A stretch of DNA of 34,626 bases from Pseudonocardia sp. (lineage in GTDB: Bacteria; Actinomycetota; Actinomycetes; Mycobacteriales; Pseudonocardiaceae): contig JAOZVV010000133.1 in NCBI GenBank assembly GCA_025869365.1, forward strand, positions 1 through 34,626, in the 5' to 3' direction. The notes under the pieces are model-generated. The model made no database searches. It was not told where the DNA came from and saw only the letters and a list, made by a program, of their open reading frames with translations. Shown piece after piece: positions 23,609 to 32,056 of this stretch; within the stretch, counting starts at the first letter, position 1; the number at the start of each line of letters is the position of its first letter. A program made the position numbers and the translations under genes.

Positions 23609-26600
23609 CTACCGGGCGAGTCCGCGCAGTTGCCGGGACACCACCGAGAGCGTCGCCAGGTCCAGCTGCCCCGCGCTCGCGATCTCCTGCAGCGCCGCCC
23701 GCGCCCGCAGCAGCTTCGACGCGTTCGCCCGCTCCCACTGCGAGATGGCCTCCCGCACGGACGTCCCGGGCGCCGCCTCGCGCAGCGCGTCGAGCGTGAT
23801 CGACCGCAGCGAACCGTACAGGTCGTCCCGCAGGGCGAGCCGCGCGAGCTGATGCCACCGGTCGCCCCGCGGCAGCGCGTTGACCGACGTCTGCGCGATG
23901 TCCACGCCGAGGTGATCCGACAGCGCGTAGTAGAGCAGCGCGACCTCCTCGGCGTCCCTCGGCTCCCCGTCCCGCTCGGACAGTTCGACGAGCTCGACGA
24001 CGTCGAGCAGGCCGAAGGCGTGCAGCGAGGTGGCGGCCCGCGCCGCCAGCTTCTCGGGGACGCCCTGGTCGACCAGCGCCGCGATCCGGTTCCGGACGGC
24101 CTCCTGCTCACGGCCGGCCAGCAGGTCCGGCAACCTGCGGCCCAGCGTCCGTACCTGTCCGGCGAACCGGGCGGCCTCGGCGCCGACGGCCAGCGGCTGC
24201 GGCCGGTTGCTCAGGAACCAGCGCGACGCGCGGTCCAGCAGCCGGCGGGACTCCAGGACCAGCCCGTCCGCGGCGTCGACCGGCAGTCCGGCTTCCCGGA
24301 TCTGCCGCCAGTGCGCCTTGAGCGCGTACACGCCCGTCACCACGGCGTAGGCGCGCGCGGCGTCGTCCGGCCCCGCGGCAGTCTCCTCGGCGAGCCGGAA
24401 GGCGTAGGTCATCCCCGCGCCGTCGACCATCTCGTTGACGAGCATCGTCCCGAGGATCTCCCGGCGCAGCGGGTGCCGCCGGATCGCCTCCGGGAAGCGC
24501 TCCCGCAGCGGGCGCGGGAAGTACTCCGGCAGCCGCGGGGCGAAGGCCGAACCCTCGAGCAGGTCGCTGTCCAGCAGCCGGTGGGTCAGGTCGAGCTTGG
24601 TGTGGGCCAGCAGGGTCGACAGCTCCGGGCTGCTCAGCCCGGTCCCGGCGGCCTCGAGGGCGGCGAAGCCGGCAGCGTCCGGGAGCACCTCGAGCGAGCG
24701 GACCAGTCCGGTGCGTTCCTCGAGGTCCGCGACGAGCCGGCTGTGCACGTTCGCCATCTCGCTCGCGTGCGAGCGGCCGACGCCGAGCACCGCGTTCTGG
24801 TCCACGTTGTCCTGCAGCACCAGCGCGGACACCTCGTCGGTCATCTCGACGAGCACGGCGTTGCGGTCCGCGCGGGTCAGCTCGCCCGCCGCGACGAGCC
24901 GGTCCAGCAGGATCTTGATGTTGACCTCGTGGTCCGAGCAGTCCACGCCGGCCGAGTTGTCGATGGCGTCGGTGTTGACCCGGCCGCCGGCCCGGGCGAA
25001 TTCGATGCGGCCCTCCTGCGTCAGCCCCAGGTTCCCGCCCTCGCCGACGACCTTGACGCGCAGCTCGCGGCCGTCGACGCGGATCGCGTCGTTGGCCTTG
25101 TCCCCCGCGGCCGCGTGGGTCTGCGTGCAGGCCTTGACGTAGGTGCCGATGCCGCCGTTCCACAGCAGGTCCGCGGGCGCGAGCAGGATCGCGCGGATCA
25201 GCTCCGGCGGGCTCAGCTTCGTGACGTGGGCGGGCAGGCCGAGGGCCGCGCGCATCTCCTCCCCGACGGGGACGGACTTGGCCGAGCGCGGCCACACACC
25301 ACCGCCGGGGCTGATGGCGGCGCGGTCGTAGTCGTCCCACGAGGAACGGGGCAGCGCGAACAGCCGCTCCCGCTCGGCGAACCCGCGGGCGGCGTCGGGC
25401 ACCGGGTCCACGAAGACGTGCCGGTGGTCGAACGCGGCGACGAGCCGGATGTGCGGGGAGAGCAGCATCCCGTTGCCGAACACGTCGCCGGACATGTCCC
25501 CGATGCCGACGACGGTGAACTCCTGGGCCTGCGTGTCCACCCCGAGTTCGACGAAGTGCCGCTTCACGCTCTCCCAGGCGCCCCTGGCCGTGATGCCCAT
25601 GGCCTTGTGGTCGTAGCCGACCGAGCCGCCGGAGGCGAACGCGTCGCCGAGCCAGAAGTCGTAGGACGCGGCGACCTCGTTGGCGACGTCGGAGAACTTC
25701 GCCGTGCCCTTGTCCGCCGCGACGACGAGGTAGGAGTCGTCCCCGTCGTGCCGGACGACGTCGGGCGGCGGCACGACCTCCGCCACCCCGTCGACGGTGG
25801 CGAGGTTGTCCGTGACGTCGAGCAGGCCCGAGATGAACGTCCGGTAGCAGGCCTCGACCTCGGCCGGATCCGGTCGTGCCGCGCGCACGATGAACCCGCC
25901 CTTGGCACCGACCGGCACGATCACGGCGTTCTTCACAGCCTGCGCCTTGACCAGGCCCAGGATCTCGGTGCGGAAGTCCTGCGGCCGGTCCGACCAGCGC
26001 AGGCCGCCGCGCGCGACCGGGCCGAACCGCAGGTGCACGCCCTCGATCCGCGGCGAGTACACGAAGATCTCGAAACGCGGCCGGGGTGCGGGCATGTCCG
26101 GCACGGCGCTCGGGTCGATCTTGAAGGAGAAGAAGGACCGGTCCCGGAACCAGTTCGTCCGCAACGTCGCGGTGATCATCGCCAGGTAGCCGCGGAGGAT
26201 GCGGTCCGCGTCCAGGCCCGTGACCTGGTCGATCAGCTGCGAGATGTGCGCGAGGGCCTCCTCGTGCGCCTTCTCCCGGGTGTCCTCGACGAGGGTCGGG
26301 TCGAACCGCGCCCGGAAGAGCGCGACGAGTCCACGGGCCACCTCGGGCTGCGCCAGCAGCGTGTCCGCCATGTACTGCACGCCGAAGGTGCTGCCGACCT
26401 GACGCGCGTAGCGGGCGTAGGCGCGCAGCATCGCCGCCTCCCGCCAGTGCAGGCCCGCGCGCAGGACGAGCGCGCTGAACCGGTCCGGCTCGGCGTCGCC
26501 GGACCAGCTGGACCGGAACGCGGCACAGAAGTCCTGCTCGATGCGGTCCGGGGCGTAGACGGGGGCGGTGGTGTCGTCACCCTCGCTCACCCGGAGGCCG

Positions 26601-28405
26601 AAGTCGTAGAGCCAGCAGCGCCGCCCGTCCGGTCGGACGAACTCCGACGGGTGCTCGTCGACGACCTCGACACCCAGGTACTGCAGCGTCGGCAGGATGC
26701 GCGTCAGGGTGACGGGCGAGTCCGCCAGGTAGAGGGTGAGCCGCAGGTCCGTGTCCGTCGACCGGCCGCCCGCACCGCCCTGGCGCACCTCTCGGTGCAG
26801 CCGGACGTCGAAGCCGCCCTCCGGGAGCGCGAGCAGGCGGCGCAGGTCGTCGACCGCGCGGGCCGGCGGCACCGCCGCCTTGTAGGACTCCGGGATACCG
26901 GACAGCAGGCCGGGCACGGAGCCGACGTCGGCGCCGATCCGGTCGATCAGCCGGTCGTCCCAGGTGCGGGCGGCCTCGGTGAGCTCGTCCTGCAACGCCT
27001 GCGGGTCCAGCTCCGGCTCCGGCCGCGACGGGTCCGTCTGGACCGTGAAGTGCACGAGCGCGAGAGTGGCCTCGCTGACCCGGGCGGTGTAGTCCGAGCC
27101 GGTGCCGCCGAGGTGGCGGAGGAGGACCTCCGCCATCGCCAGCCGGCTCGTCGTCGTGTAGCGGTCCCGCGGCAGGAAGACCAGGCAGGACACGAAGCGG
27201 CGGTAGGGGTCCCGGCGCAGGAAGACGCGCACCGCGCGCCGTCCGGCCATCGCGAGGACGCCCGTCGCGACGTCGTGCAGGGTCTGCTCCGTCGAGCTGA
27301 ACAGCTCCTCGCGGGGCAGCGTGGACAGGACTTCGAGCATCTGCTGGCCGGAGTAGGACTCCATCGGGTACCCCGCGCGGCGGATCGCGCCGCGGACCCG
27401 GCGGGCGACGAGCGGGATGTCCAGGACGTTCTCGTGCAACGCCGGGACCGTCAGCATGCCGAGGAAGCGGTGTTCGCCGGTGGCCCGGCCGTCGTGGTCG
27501 AAGGTGCGGATGCCGACGTAGTACGGGAACACCGGGCGGAGCACCCGGCTCGGGACGCTCGCCCGGGTGAGGATCAGCAGGTCGCTCCGGCGGGTCTCGC
27601 TGGTGTCCGGGGCGAAGGACCGCGCGACCAGGCTGTCCCGGCGCAGTACGCCGAGACCGGACGCGAGCTCGGGACGCAGCGGCGCGCTCTCCGCGCCCTC
27701 CTCGACGGTGTAGTGGCGGTAGCCGAGGAAGGTGAAGTGGCCGTCGTCGGTGAGCCAGCGCAGGAACTGGGCCAGGTCGTCCCGCTCGGAGCCGGGATCG
27801 GCCCGGACGCCCCGGGGCAGCAGCTCGTCGGCCAGGAGGTCGTCCGCCAGGTCCCGCATCCGCTGGACCATCCGGTCACGGTCCTCGACGACCTCGCGCA
27901 CGTCGTGCAGCGTGCGCAACAGCTCGTCGCGCAGCTGGTCCGGGGTCACCCCGTCCGTGGGCTCCAGGTCGACCCGGATCCAGGACTCCACCAACGCGCC
28001 GGTCGGCGGGTCCGCCGGATCCGCCTCGGTCAGGACCTCCTGGATCTCCCCGGTGACGGCCCGGCGCACCACGACGATCGGGTGGAGGAGGCGACGGGCG
28101 GAGCTGCCCACGCGGCCGACCCCGGCGAGCACGGACTGGACCAGGAACGGCATGTCGTCCGTGACGATCTCGACGACGACCGCGCCGTCCTCGGCCCGCA
28201 CCTCGACCAGCGGCTCCCCCGCGACCCGCCGGTCTGCGACGATCCGCTGCTCACGAGCGACCGTCGCGACGTCCGCGAGGGGCGTGACGGCCTCCGGCCG
28301 GTGATCCGGCTCTGCGGTGTGTCTCGCGTAGAGCCGGACGAGGCGGGCACGCTCGCCGTCGGCCGACTCCGCGGCGGTGGTCTGCTCACGGGCTCGGCTC
28401 ATCAC
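23609..28405 (-). CDS. gdh: NAD-specific glutamate dehydrogenase, large (about 180 kDa) type
   Basis: 1598 residues, the size of the large NAD-GDH class known from Streptomyces and mycobacteria (Rv2476c). It oxidises glutamate to 2-oxoglutarate and ammonia. The N-terminal half holds regulatory ACT-like modules. The catalytic core is in the second half, recognisable by EIFVYSPRIEGVHLRFGPVARGGLRWSDRPQDFRTEIL in pieces, NAVIVPVGAKGGF (substrate Lys region) and VVGIGDMSGDVFGNG in the nucleotide-binding part. The gene starts with tandem GTG-ATG at 28405-28400; GGAG lies 6-9 bases upstream. Downstream order is a hydrolase, then a thioesterase. In mycobacteria NAD-GDH is controlled by GarA, but that regulator is not in the window. 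Confidence 0.95.
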   Translation of the reverse strand: MMSRAREQTTAAESADGERARLVRLYARHTAEPDHRPEAVTPLADVATVAREQRIVADRRVAGEPLVEVRAEDGAVVVEIVTDDMPFLVQSVLAGVGRVGSSARRLLHPIVVVRRAVTGEIQEVLTEADPADPPTGALVESWIRVDLEPTDGVTPDQLRDELLRTLHDVREVVEDRDRMVQRMRDLADDLLADELLPRGVRADPGSERDDLAQFLRWLTDDGHFTFLGYRHYTVEEGAESAPLRPELASGLGVLRRDSLVARSFAPDTSETRRSDLLILTRASVPSRVLRPVFPYYVGIRTFDHDGRATGEHRFLGMLTVPALHENVLDIPLVARRVRGAIRRAGYPMESYSGQQMLEVLSTLPREELFSSTEQTLHDVATGVLAMAGRRAVRVFLRRDPYRRFVSCLVFLPRDRYTTTSRLAMAEVLLRHLGGTGSDYTARVSEATLALVHFTVQTDPSRPEPELDPQALQDELTEAARTWDDRLIDRIGADVGSVPGLLSGIPESYKAAVPPARAVDDLRRLLALPEGGFDVRLHREVRQGGAGGRSTDTDLRLTLYLADSPVTLTRILPTLQYLGVEVVDEHPSEFVRPDGRRCWLYDFGLRVSEGDDTTAPVYAPDRIEQDFCAAFRSSWSGDAEPDRFSALVLRAGLHWREAAMLRAYARYARQVGSTFGVQYMADTLLAQPEVARGLVALFRARFDPTLVEDTREKAHEEALAHISQLIDQVTGLDADRILRGYLAMITATLRTNWFRDRSFFSFKIDPSAVPDMPAPRPRFEIFVYSPRIEGVHLRFGPVARGGLRWSDRPQDFRTEILGLVKAQAVKNAVIVPVGAKGGFIVRAARPDPAEVEACYRTFISGLLDVTDNLATVDGVAEVVPPPDVVRHDGDDSYLVVAADKGTAKFSDVANEVAASYDFWLGDAFASGGSVGYDHKAMGITARGAWESVKRHFVELGVDTQAQEFTVVGIGDMSGDVFGNGMLLSPHIRLVAAFDHRHVFVDPVPDAARGFAERERLFALPRSSWDDYDRAAISPGGGVWPRSAKSVPVGEEMRAALGLPAHVTKLSPPELIRAILLAPADLLWNGGIGTYVKACTQTHAAAGDKANDAIRVDGRELRVKVVGEGGNLGLTQEGRIEFARAGGRVNTDAIDNSAGVDCSDHEVNIKILLDRLVAAGELTRADRNAVLVEMTDEVSALVLQDNVDQNAVLGVGRSHASEMANVHSRLVADLEERTGLVRSLEVLPDAAGFAALEAAGTGLSSPELSTLLAHTKLDLTHRLLDSDLLEGSAFAPRLPEYFPRPLRERFPEAIRRHPLRREILGTMLVNEMVDGAGMTYAFRLAEETAAGPDDAARAYAVVTGVYALKAHWRQIREAGLPVDAADGLVLESRRLLDRASRWFLSNRPQPLAVGAEAARFAGQVRTLGRRLPDLLAGREQEAVRNRIAALVDQGVPEKLAARAATSLHAFGLLDVVELVELSERDGEPRDAEEVALLYYALSDHLGVDIAQTSVNALPRGDRWHQLARLALRDDLYGSLRSITLDALREAAPGTSVREAISQWERANASKLLRARAALQEIASAGQLDLATLSVVSRQLRGLAR

Positions 28406-28504
28406 ACAGTGCTCCGGGTAGCGCAGTAGTTCGGTACTGGCGGTGACAGAACAGCAACGTCCACACCCTACTCGGAGATCTCGTCAGGCCGGACGAGCTG
28501 TCGC

Positions 28505-31500
28505 TCAGAGCCCGCGGTACGCCGCGAGAGCGCCTGCGAGGAGATCCCCGAGGCCGAGGTTCTCCCCGAAGTCGGCCGCGTCCTCCGGGGTGGGGGCCGG
28601 GGAGGTGGGGGTGTCCGGGCTCTCCGGTTCGGGGCCGGGCTTCGCCGGTCCGTCCGCGCGGACGGACCTCAGGGCACGCTCGCGCCGCTCCGTCCGCGAG
28701 GCGGCCTCCGGAGACGGGTTCGCCTGGGTCCCGGTCTCCCGCCCGGTCCCGTTCTCGGCCTCGATCCCGGACTCCCCGGCATCGGGCCCCGCGTGCCGCG
28801 GATCGTCGGCATGGTGCGCGGGTGCCTCCGGGCGATGGCGGCGCCCACCGCTACCGGGCGTGATCTCCAGGTCCGAGATGTGGAACGAACTGTCCTCCGC
28901 CCGGCGCCGGCGGCCTCCGGCCCGACGCTGCGGTTCCGGTGGGCCCAGCGGTTCCGGTCGGCCCAGCGGTTCCGGTCGGCCCAGCGGTTCCGGTCGGCCC
29001 AGCGGTTCCTGCGGTTCCGGTCGCGAGGGCTGCCCCGGGTGCGGGTCGTCCACCGGCTCGGTCCGCACGGTGTCGCCCGCGTGGGTGGCTCCAGCATGGG
29101 TGTCTCCCGCATGCCCGGCCGCGGCCGCCGGCGTGTCGCCGCTTCCCGCGAGTTCCCGGAAGAGAAGGTCCCCCAGGAGGGACCCGACCGCGTCGGCAGC
29201 CTCCGGGAACCGGCTCGAGCCCGGCGAGTAGGTCGACGGCCCGAGCGGGTCGCCGGCCGCGGCCCGTCGCCGCCCACGCCGACCGGCGGCGCCGCCGCCG
29301 GCGCTCGCGGCAGGATCGCCCGCCGGTGCGGGACGCGGACCTGCGGTGTCGGAGGCTGCGGTGTCGGGCGCTGCGGTGCTGGAGGCAGTGGTGTCAGAGG
29401 CAGTGGCGGAGGCAGTGGTGTCGGGGTCAACGGTCTCCGGTGCACCGTGGCGCCGACGGCGGGGCTGCCCGCTCGCAAGATCCTGGATCAGCTGGACCCC
29501 GGTGCGGCCGTTCGTGCCGTGGACGGTGCCTCGCAGCCGCGCCCCGGTGAGCCCGTGAGCCACGTCGCGGTCGCCCGCGATCGTCCGGAGGACGGGATGC
29601 AGCCATGCCGCGGTCGCGGCCCGGCCGTGCCCGGGGAGATCGACGACCACCTGCGCCGGTCCCGCCTCGCGGACCCGTGCACCGGACGGAAGGTGGTCCC
29701 GTACCCGGTCGGCCACCGCCCGGAGTGCGGCCTCGGCGGCATCGCCGCCCGCCCGCTCGCTGACCTGGACGAGATCGAGGACGACCGAGCTGCCGAACGT
29801 CGCCCCCGCGCCGCCGTCCTCGGCAGACCTTCGGTGGGCGGCGTCCCGCGCGCGCGACGGTTCCGCGACGAGGGAGTCCGCGCCCGCGGATCCTGCGCCC
29901 GCCGATCCTTTGCCTACGGGTCCCGCGGCTGACGGTTCACCGCCGATGGCTCGCACACCTGGGACTTCCGCACCGGTGGACTCCCCAGCCGGGGACTCCG
30001 CACCAGCGGACTCCGCAGCCGGGGCCGCACCAGCGGACTTCGCAGCCGGGGATTCCGCACCCGCGGACTCCGCGCCCGCGAGACCTGCGCCCGGGGATGC
30101 CGCCCCCGAGAGTCCTGCGCCAGCGGATCCTGCGGCCGGGGATCCCGCGCGTGGGGATCCAGAGCCCGGGGGTTCTGCGCCCGGGGATCCTGCCCCTCGG
30201 GACTCCGCGTCCTGGGATCCCGCGTCCGGCGATCCCACGACCGGACCCCAGATACGGTCCAGTTCCGCGATCGCCGCCCGTAGCCAGTCTCCGGCCCCCG
30301 CCGCCGCGTCCGATGCATTCCGCTCGTCCGCGGGGTGGGGCTCTGCGGACGTCCCCCGCTCTCCACCCGCCTCGGCCGAGCGGTGTCCGTTGAGCACAGG
30401 GACTCCGTTCGCCGGGCGGTCCGACGCCGCGGCGTCGCTCCCCGGGGCGACTCGCTCGCCTCCGGTCGTCGTGACCGGACCGGGCGCGCCGGTGCCGACA
30501 GCGGGGTTCACGGACCCGTTGACGGCGGTGTCCGCGGCCCGGTGGACGGGCGTGCCCGCCGCGGGTGGCTCCGGGATCTCGGGTCCCCGCCCGGCGGCGT
30601 TCGCCCTCAGCTCAGCGGCGAGGGCGTCCCCGAGCGGCGAGCCGTTCAGCAGGGTGCGGAGCAGGTCCCGGGTCTCGTCCTGGTGGTCCTCGGACTCGGG
30701 GGCCGCGCGGCGCCGACGCGGCGAGGGAGCGCGCCCCGACACCGTGTCCGGCGGCGGGGACGGTGAGGTCGTGGTGTCGCCGGGCTCCGTCTCCGAGGAG
30801 TCGGGCGGTCGTCCCGGCAGGGCAACGACCCGTCGCTCATCGTCACCGGACGCGGCTCGGCGACGGCCCGCGCGCGAGTCCTCCGGAGCACGGTCACGGG
30901 CGTTCGGGGTGTCCTGCCAGGTGTCCGGTGCGCCGAGCGTGCTCAGGAGCGCCCGGAAGCGCCGGCCGCGTTCCTGGTCCGTCTGCTCGGCCACCGCGCC
31001 CGCTCGTCTGGACGCCAGGGCCGCGTCCGCGTTCCCGGCCTGCTCCTCGAGATCGGCGAGCGCGGTGCGGCAGGCCGACTCGAGCGACGGGGTGTCCGCC
31101 GCGGCCGCCAGGTCCGCAGCCTCGGTCAGGCCCCGGCGCGCCGACTCGATGTCCGCGGCGGTCGCCCTCGCGATCGACAGTCTCAGCTGCAGCGCCTGCC
31201 GGGTCGGGATCCCCGGCGAGTACGCGCCGCTGACCGACTCCGCGGCGGCCCGCGCCTCGCGGATGCGGTCGTGATCCAGCAGGCTTCCGATCCACTGGCT
31301 GGCCAGCGCATCCGACAGGTGCCCGGACAGCATCGCCCCGGTCCCCTCGGTCGGCAGCACTCCGAGTTGGCCGAGTCCGCGGACCGCGGCCGAGACCGCG
31401 TCGTCGCAGCGCCCCGCCGAGCGATGCGCGGCCGCCGCGACCAGCGCGTGGACCGCTTCCGGTGCCTGCCCCGGCAGCCGCGTCGCCGCGGACCTGGCCT

Positions 31501-31975
31501 TCCCCAACAGGTCGTCGAGGTCCTTCCCGCCGTCCGCCAGCGCGCAGCGGACGAGCACCACCAGCGCGTCGAGTTCCAGCTCGACCGAACCGTCCGCGGC
31601 CGCCAGCGCCGCCTCCGCGAGACGTCGGGCGTCGGCGACGTCCCCGTTCTCCTCGGCGAGCCCCGCGAGCTCGACGCACAGCCGTACGCCGTCCGAGGTG
31701 ATCAGCGCGCCGCGCCGGGCCATCGTCCGGAGCCGGTCCACGACATCGGCGGCGGTCTCACGTCCGTCCCCGATCGCCGCCCGGCCGTGGACGTACCACC
31801 CGGAGGCGGCGAGCCACAGCGGCCGGTCCCCCTCGACGAGGGAGCGCTGAGCGACGTGCTCGGAGATCCCGGCCGTGAGATCCGGTCGGCTCCACCGCAA
31901 CGAGGCGGCGACGGGGAGGAGGGCACCTCCCGAGAACTCGTCGCCGGCCTCGTTCCGAATACCCGCGGTCGCCAC
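28505..31975 (-). CDS. Large TPR-like protein with a degenerate GGDEF-like domain and long disordered regions
   Basis: 1156 residues, not matched to a named family. Residues 1-~350 are Ala-rich paired helices like tetratricopeptide repeats (e.g. ADARRLAEAALAAADGS). A disordered Pro/Ser region follows, then a 5-residue-period Gly/Ala/Ser/Glu repeat at about 580-672. Residues ~725-818 read like a GGDEF fold: SSVVLDLVQVSERAGGDAA then ALRAVADRVRDHLPSGARV and REAGPAQVVVDLPG, where RxGGDEF would stand, so catalysis is unlikely. A tandem RPEPLG repeat lies at about 989-1011, and the C-terminus has a short conserved-looking GLGDLLAGALAAYRGL. The GTG at 31975 is chosen because GGAGG lies 7 bases upstream; an in-frame GTG at 32041 would swallow the ettA terminator region. 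It lies between ettA and gdh. Confidence 0.75.
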   Translation of the reverse strand: MATAGIRNEAGDEFSGGALLPVAASLRWSRPDLTAGISEHVAQRSLVEGDRPLWLAASGWYVHGRAAIGDGRETAADVVDRLRTMARRGALITSDGVRLCVELAGLAEENGDVADARRLAEAALAAADGSVELELDALVVLVRCALADGGKDLDDLLGKARSAATRLPGQAPEAVHALVAAAAHRSAGRCDDAVSAAVRGLGQLGVLPTEGTGAMLSGHLSDALASQWIGSLLDHDRIREARAAAESVSGAYSPGIPTRQALQLRLSIARATAADIESARRGLTEAADLAAAADTPSLESACRTALADLEEQAGNADAALASRRAGAVAEQTDQERGRRFRALLSTLGAPDTWQDTPNARDRAPEDSRAGRRRAASGDDERRVVALPGRPPDSSETEPGDTTTSPSPPPDTVSGRAPSPRRRRAAPESEDHQDETRDLLRTLLNGSPLGDALAAELRANAAGRGPEIPEPPAAGTPVHRAADTAVNGSVNPAVGTGAPGPVTTTGGERVAPGSDAAASDRPANGVPVLNGHRSAEAGGERGTSAEPHPADERNASDAAAGAGDWLRAAIAELDRIWGPVVGSPDAGSQDAESRGAGSPGAEPPGSGSPRAGSPAAGSAGAGLSGAASPGAGLAGAESAGAESPAAKSAGAAPAAESAGAESPAGESTGAEVPGVRAIGGEPSAAGPVGKGSAGAGSAGADSLVAEPSRARDAAHRRSAEDGGAGATFGSSVVLDLVQVSERAGGDAAEAALRAVADRVRDHLPSGARVREAGPAQVVVDLPGHGRAATAAWLHPVLRTIAGDRDVAHGLTGARLRGTVHGTNGRTGVQLIQDLASGQPRRRRHGAPETVDPDTTASATASDTTASSTAAPDTAASDTAGPRPAPAGDPAASAGGGAAGRRGRRRAAAGDPLGPSTYSPGSSRFPEAADAVGSLLGDLLFRELAGSGDTPAAAAGHAGDTHAGATHAGDTVRTEPVDDPHPGQPSRPEPQEPLGRPEPLGRPEPLGRPEPLGPPEPQRRAGGRRRRAEDSSFHISDLEITPGSGGRRHRPEAPAHHADDPRHAGPDAGESGIEAENGTGRETGTQANPSPEAASRTERRERALRSVRADGPAKPGPEPESPDTPTSPAPTPEDAADFGENLGLGDLLAGALAAYRGL
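28943..29009 (-). repeat. In-frame 18-bp tandem repeat in the TPR/GGDEF-like gene
   Basis: About 3.7 copies of GCCCAGCGGTTCCGGTCG (plus-strand reading), nearly identical between copies, encoding RPEPLG repeats. A weaker copy follows. Near-identity suggests recent slippage. Confidence 0.85.
29958..30236 (-). repeat. Degenerate 15-bp repeat coding a 5-residue Gly/Ala/Ser/Glu array
   Basis: About 18 units with the frame G/A-A-x-S-P/A (such as GAESP, GAGSP, GAESA) encoded by 15-bp units that differ from each other. It is within the disordered middle of the TPR/GGDEF-like protein. Confidence 0.75.
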
Positions 31976-31982
31976 GCAGCAG

Positions 31983-31987
31983 CCTCC
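31983..31987 (-). promoter_or_regulatory. Shine-Dalgarno site that fixes the start of the TPR/GGDEF-like gene
   Basis: GGAGG on the minus strand, 7 bases before the GTG at 31975. This makes the upstream in-frame GTG at 32041 less likely. Confidence 0.6.
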
Positions 31988-32028
31988 AGTGTGGCCCGTC
32001 GATCCGGGCCCGTCCGGCACCTCGCACG

Positions 32029-32049
32029 ACCACCGCGTCACGCGGCGGT
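32029..32049 (-). terminator. Candidate hairpin after ettA
   Basis: CCGCG/CGCGG with a 3-base loop, extended by three outer pairs past one mismatch, 8 bases after the ettA stop. A 9-base direct repeat GTGTGGCCC (31989-31997 and 32048-32056) flanks it. It may only weaken read-through into the next gene. Confidence 0.28.
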
Positions 32050-32056
32050 GTGGCCC

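Noticed and set aside
23489..28429. A plus-strand open frame of about 1646 codons lying opposite gdh
   Set aside because: It is the mirror of a clearly conserved gdh frame; in very GC-rich DNA the antisense frame aligned with the GC-rich third positions stays open. The translation is Arg/Gly/Asp/Val-rich without domains.
28943..30236. CRISPR-like array from the repeated units
   Set aside because: Units are 15 or 18 bp, in frame inside one gene, without spacers of constant length and without cas genes.
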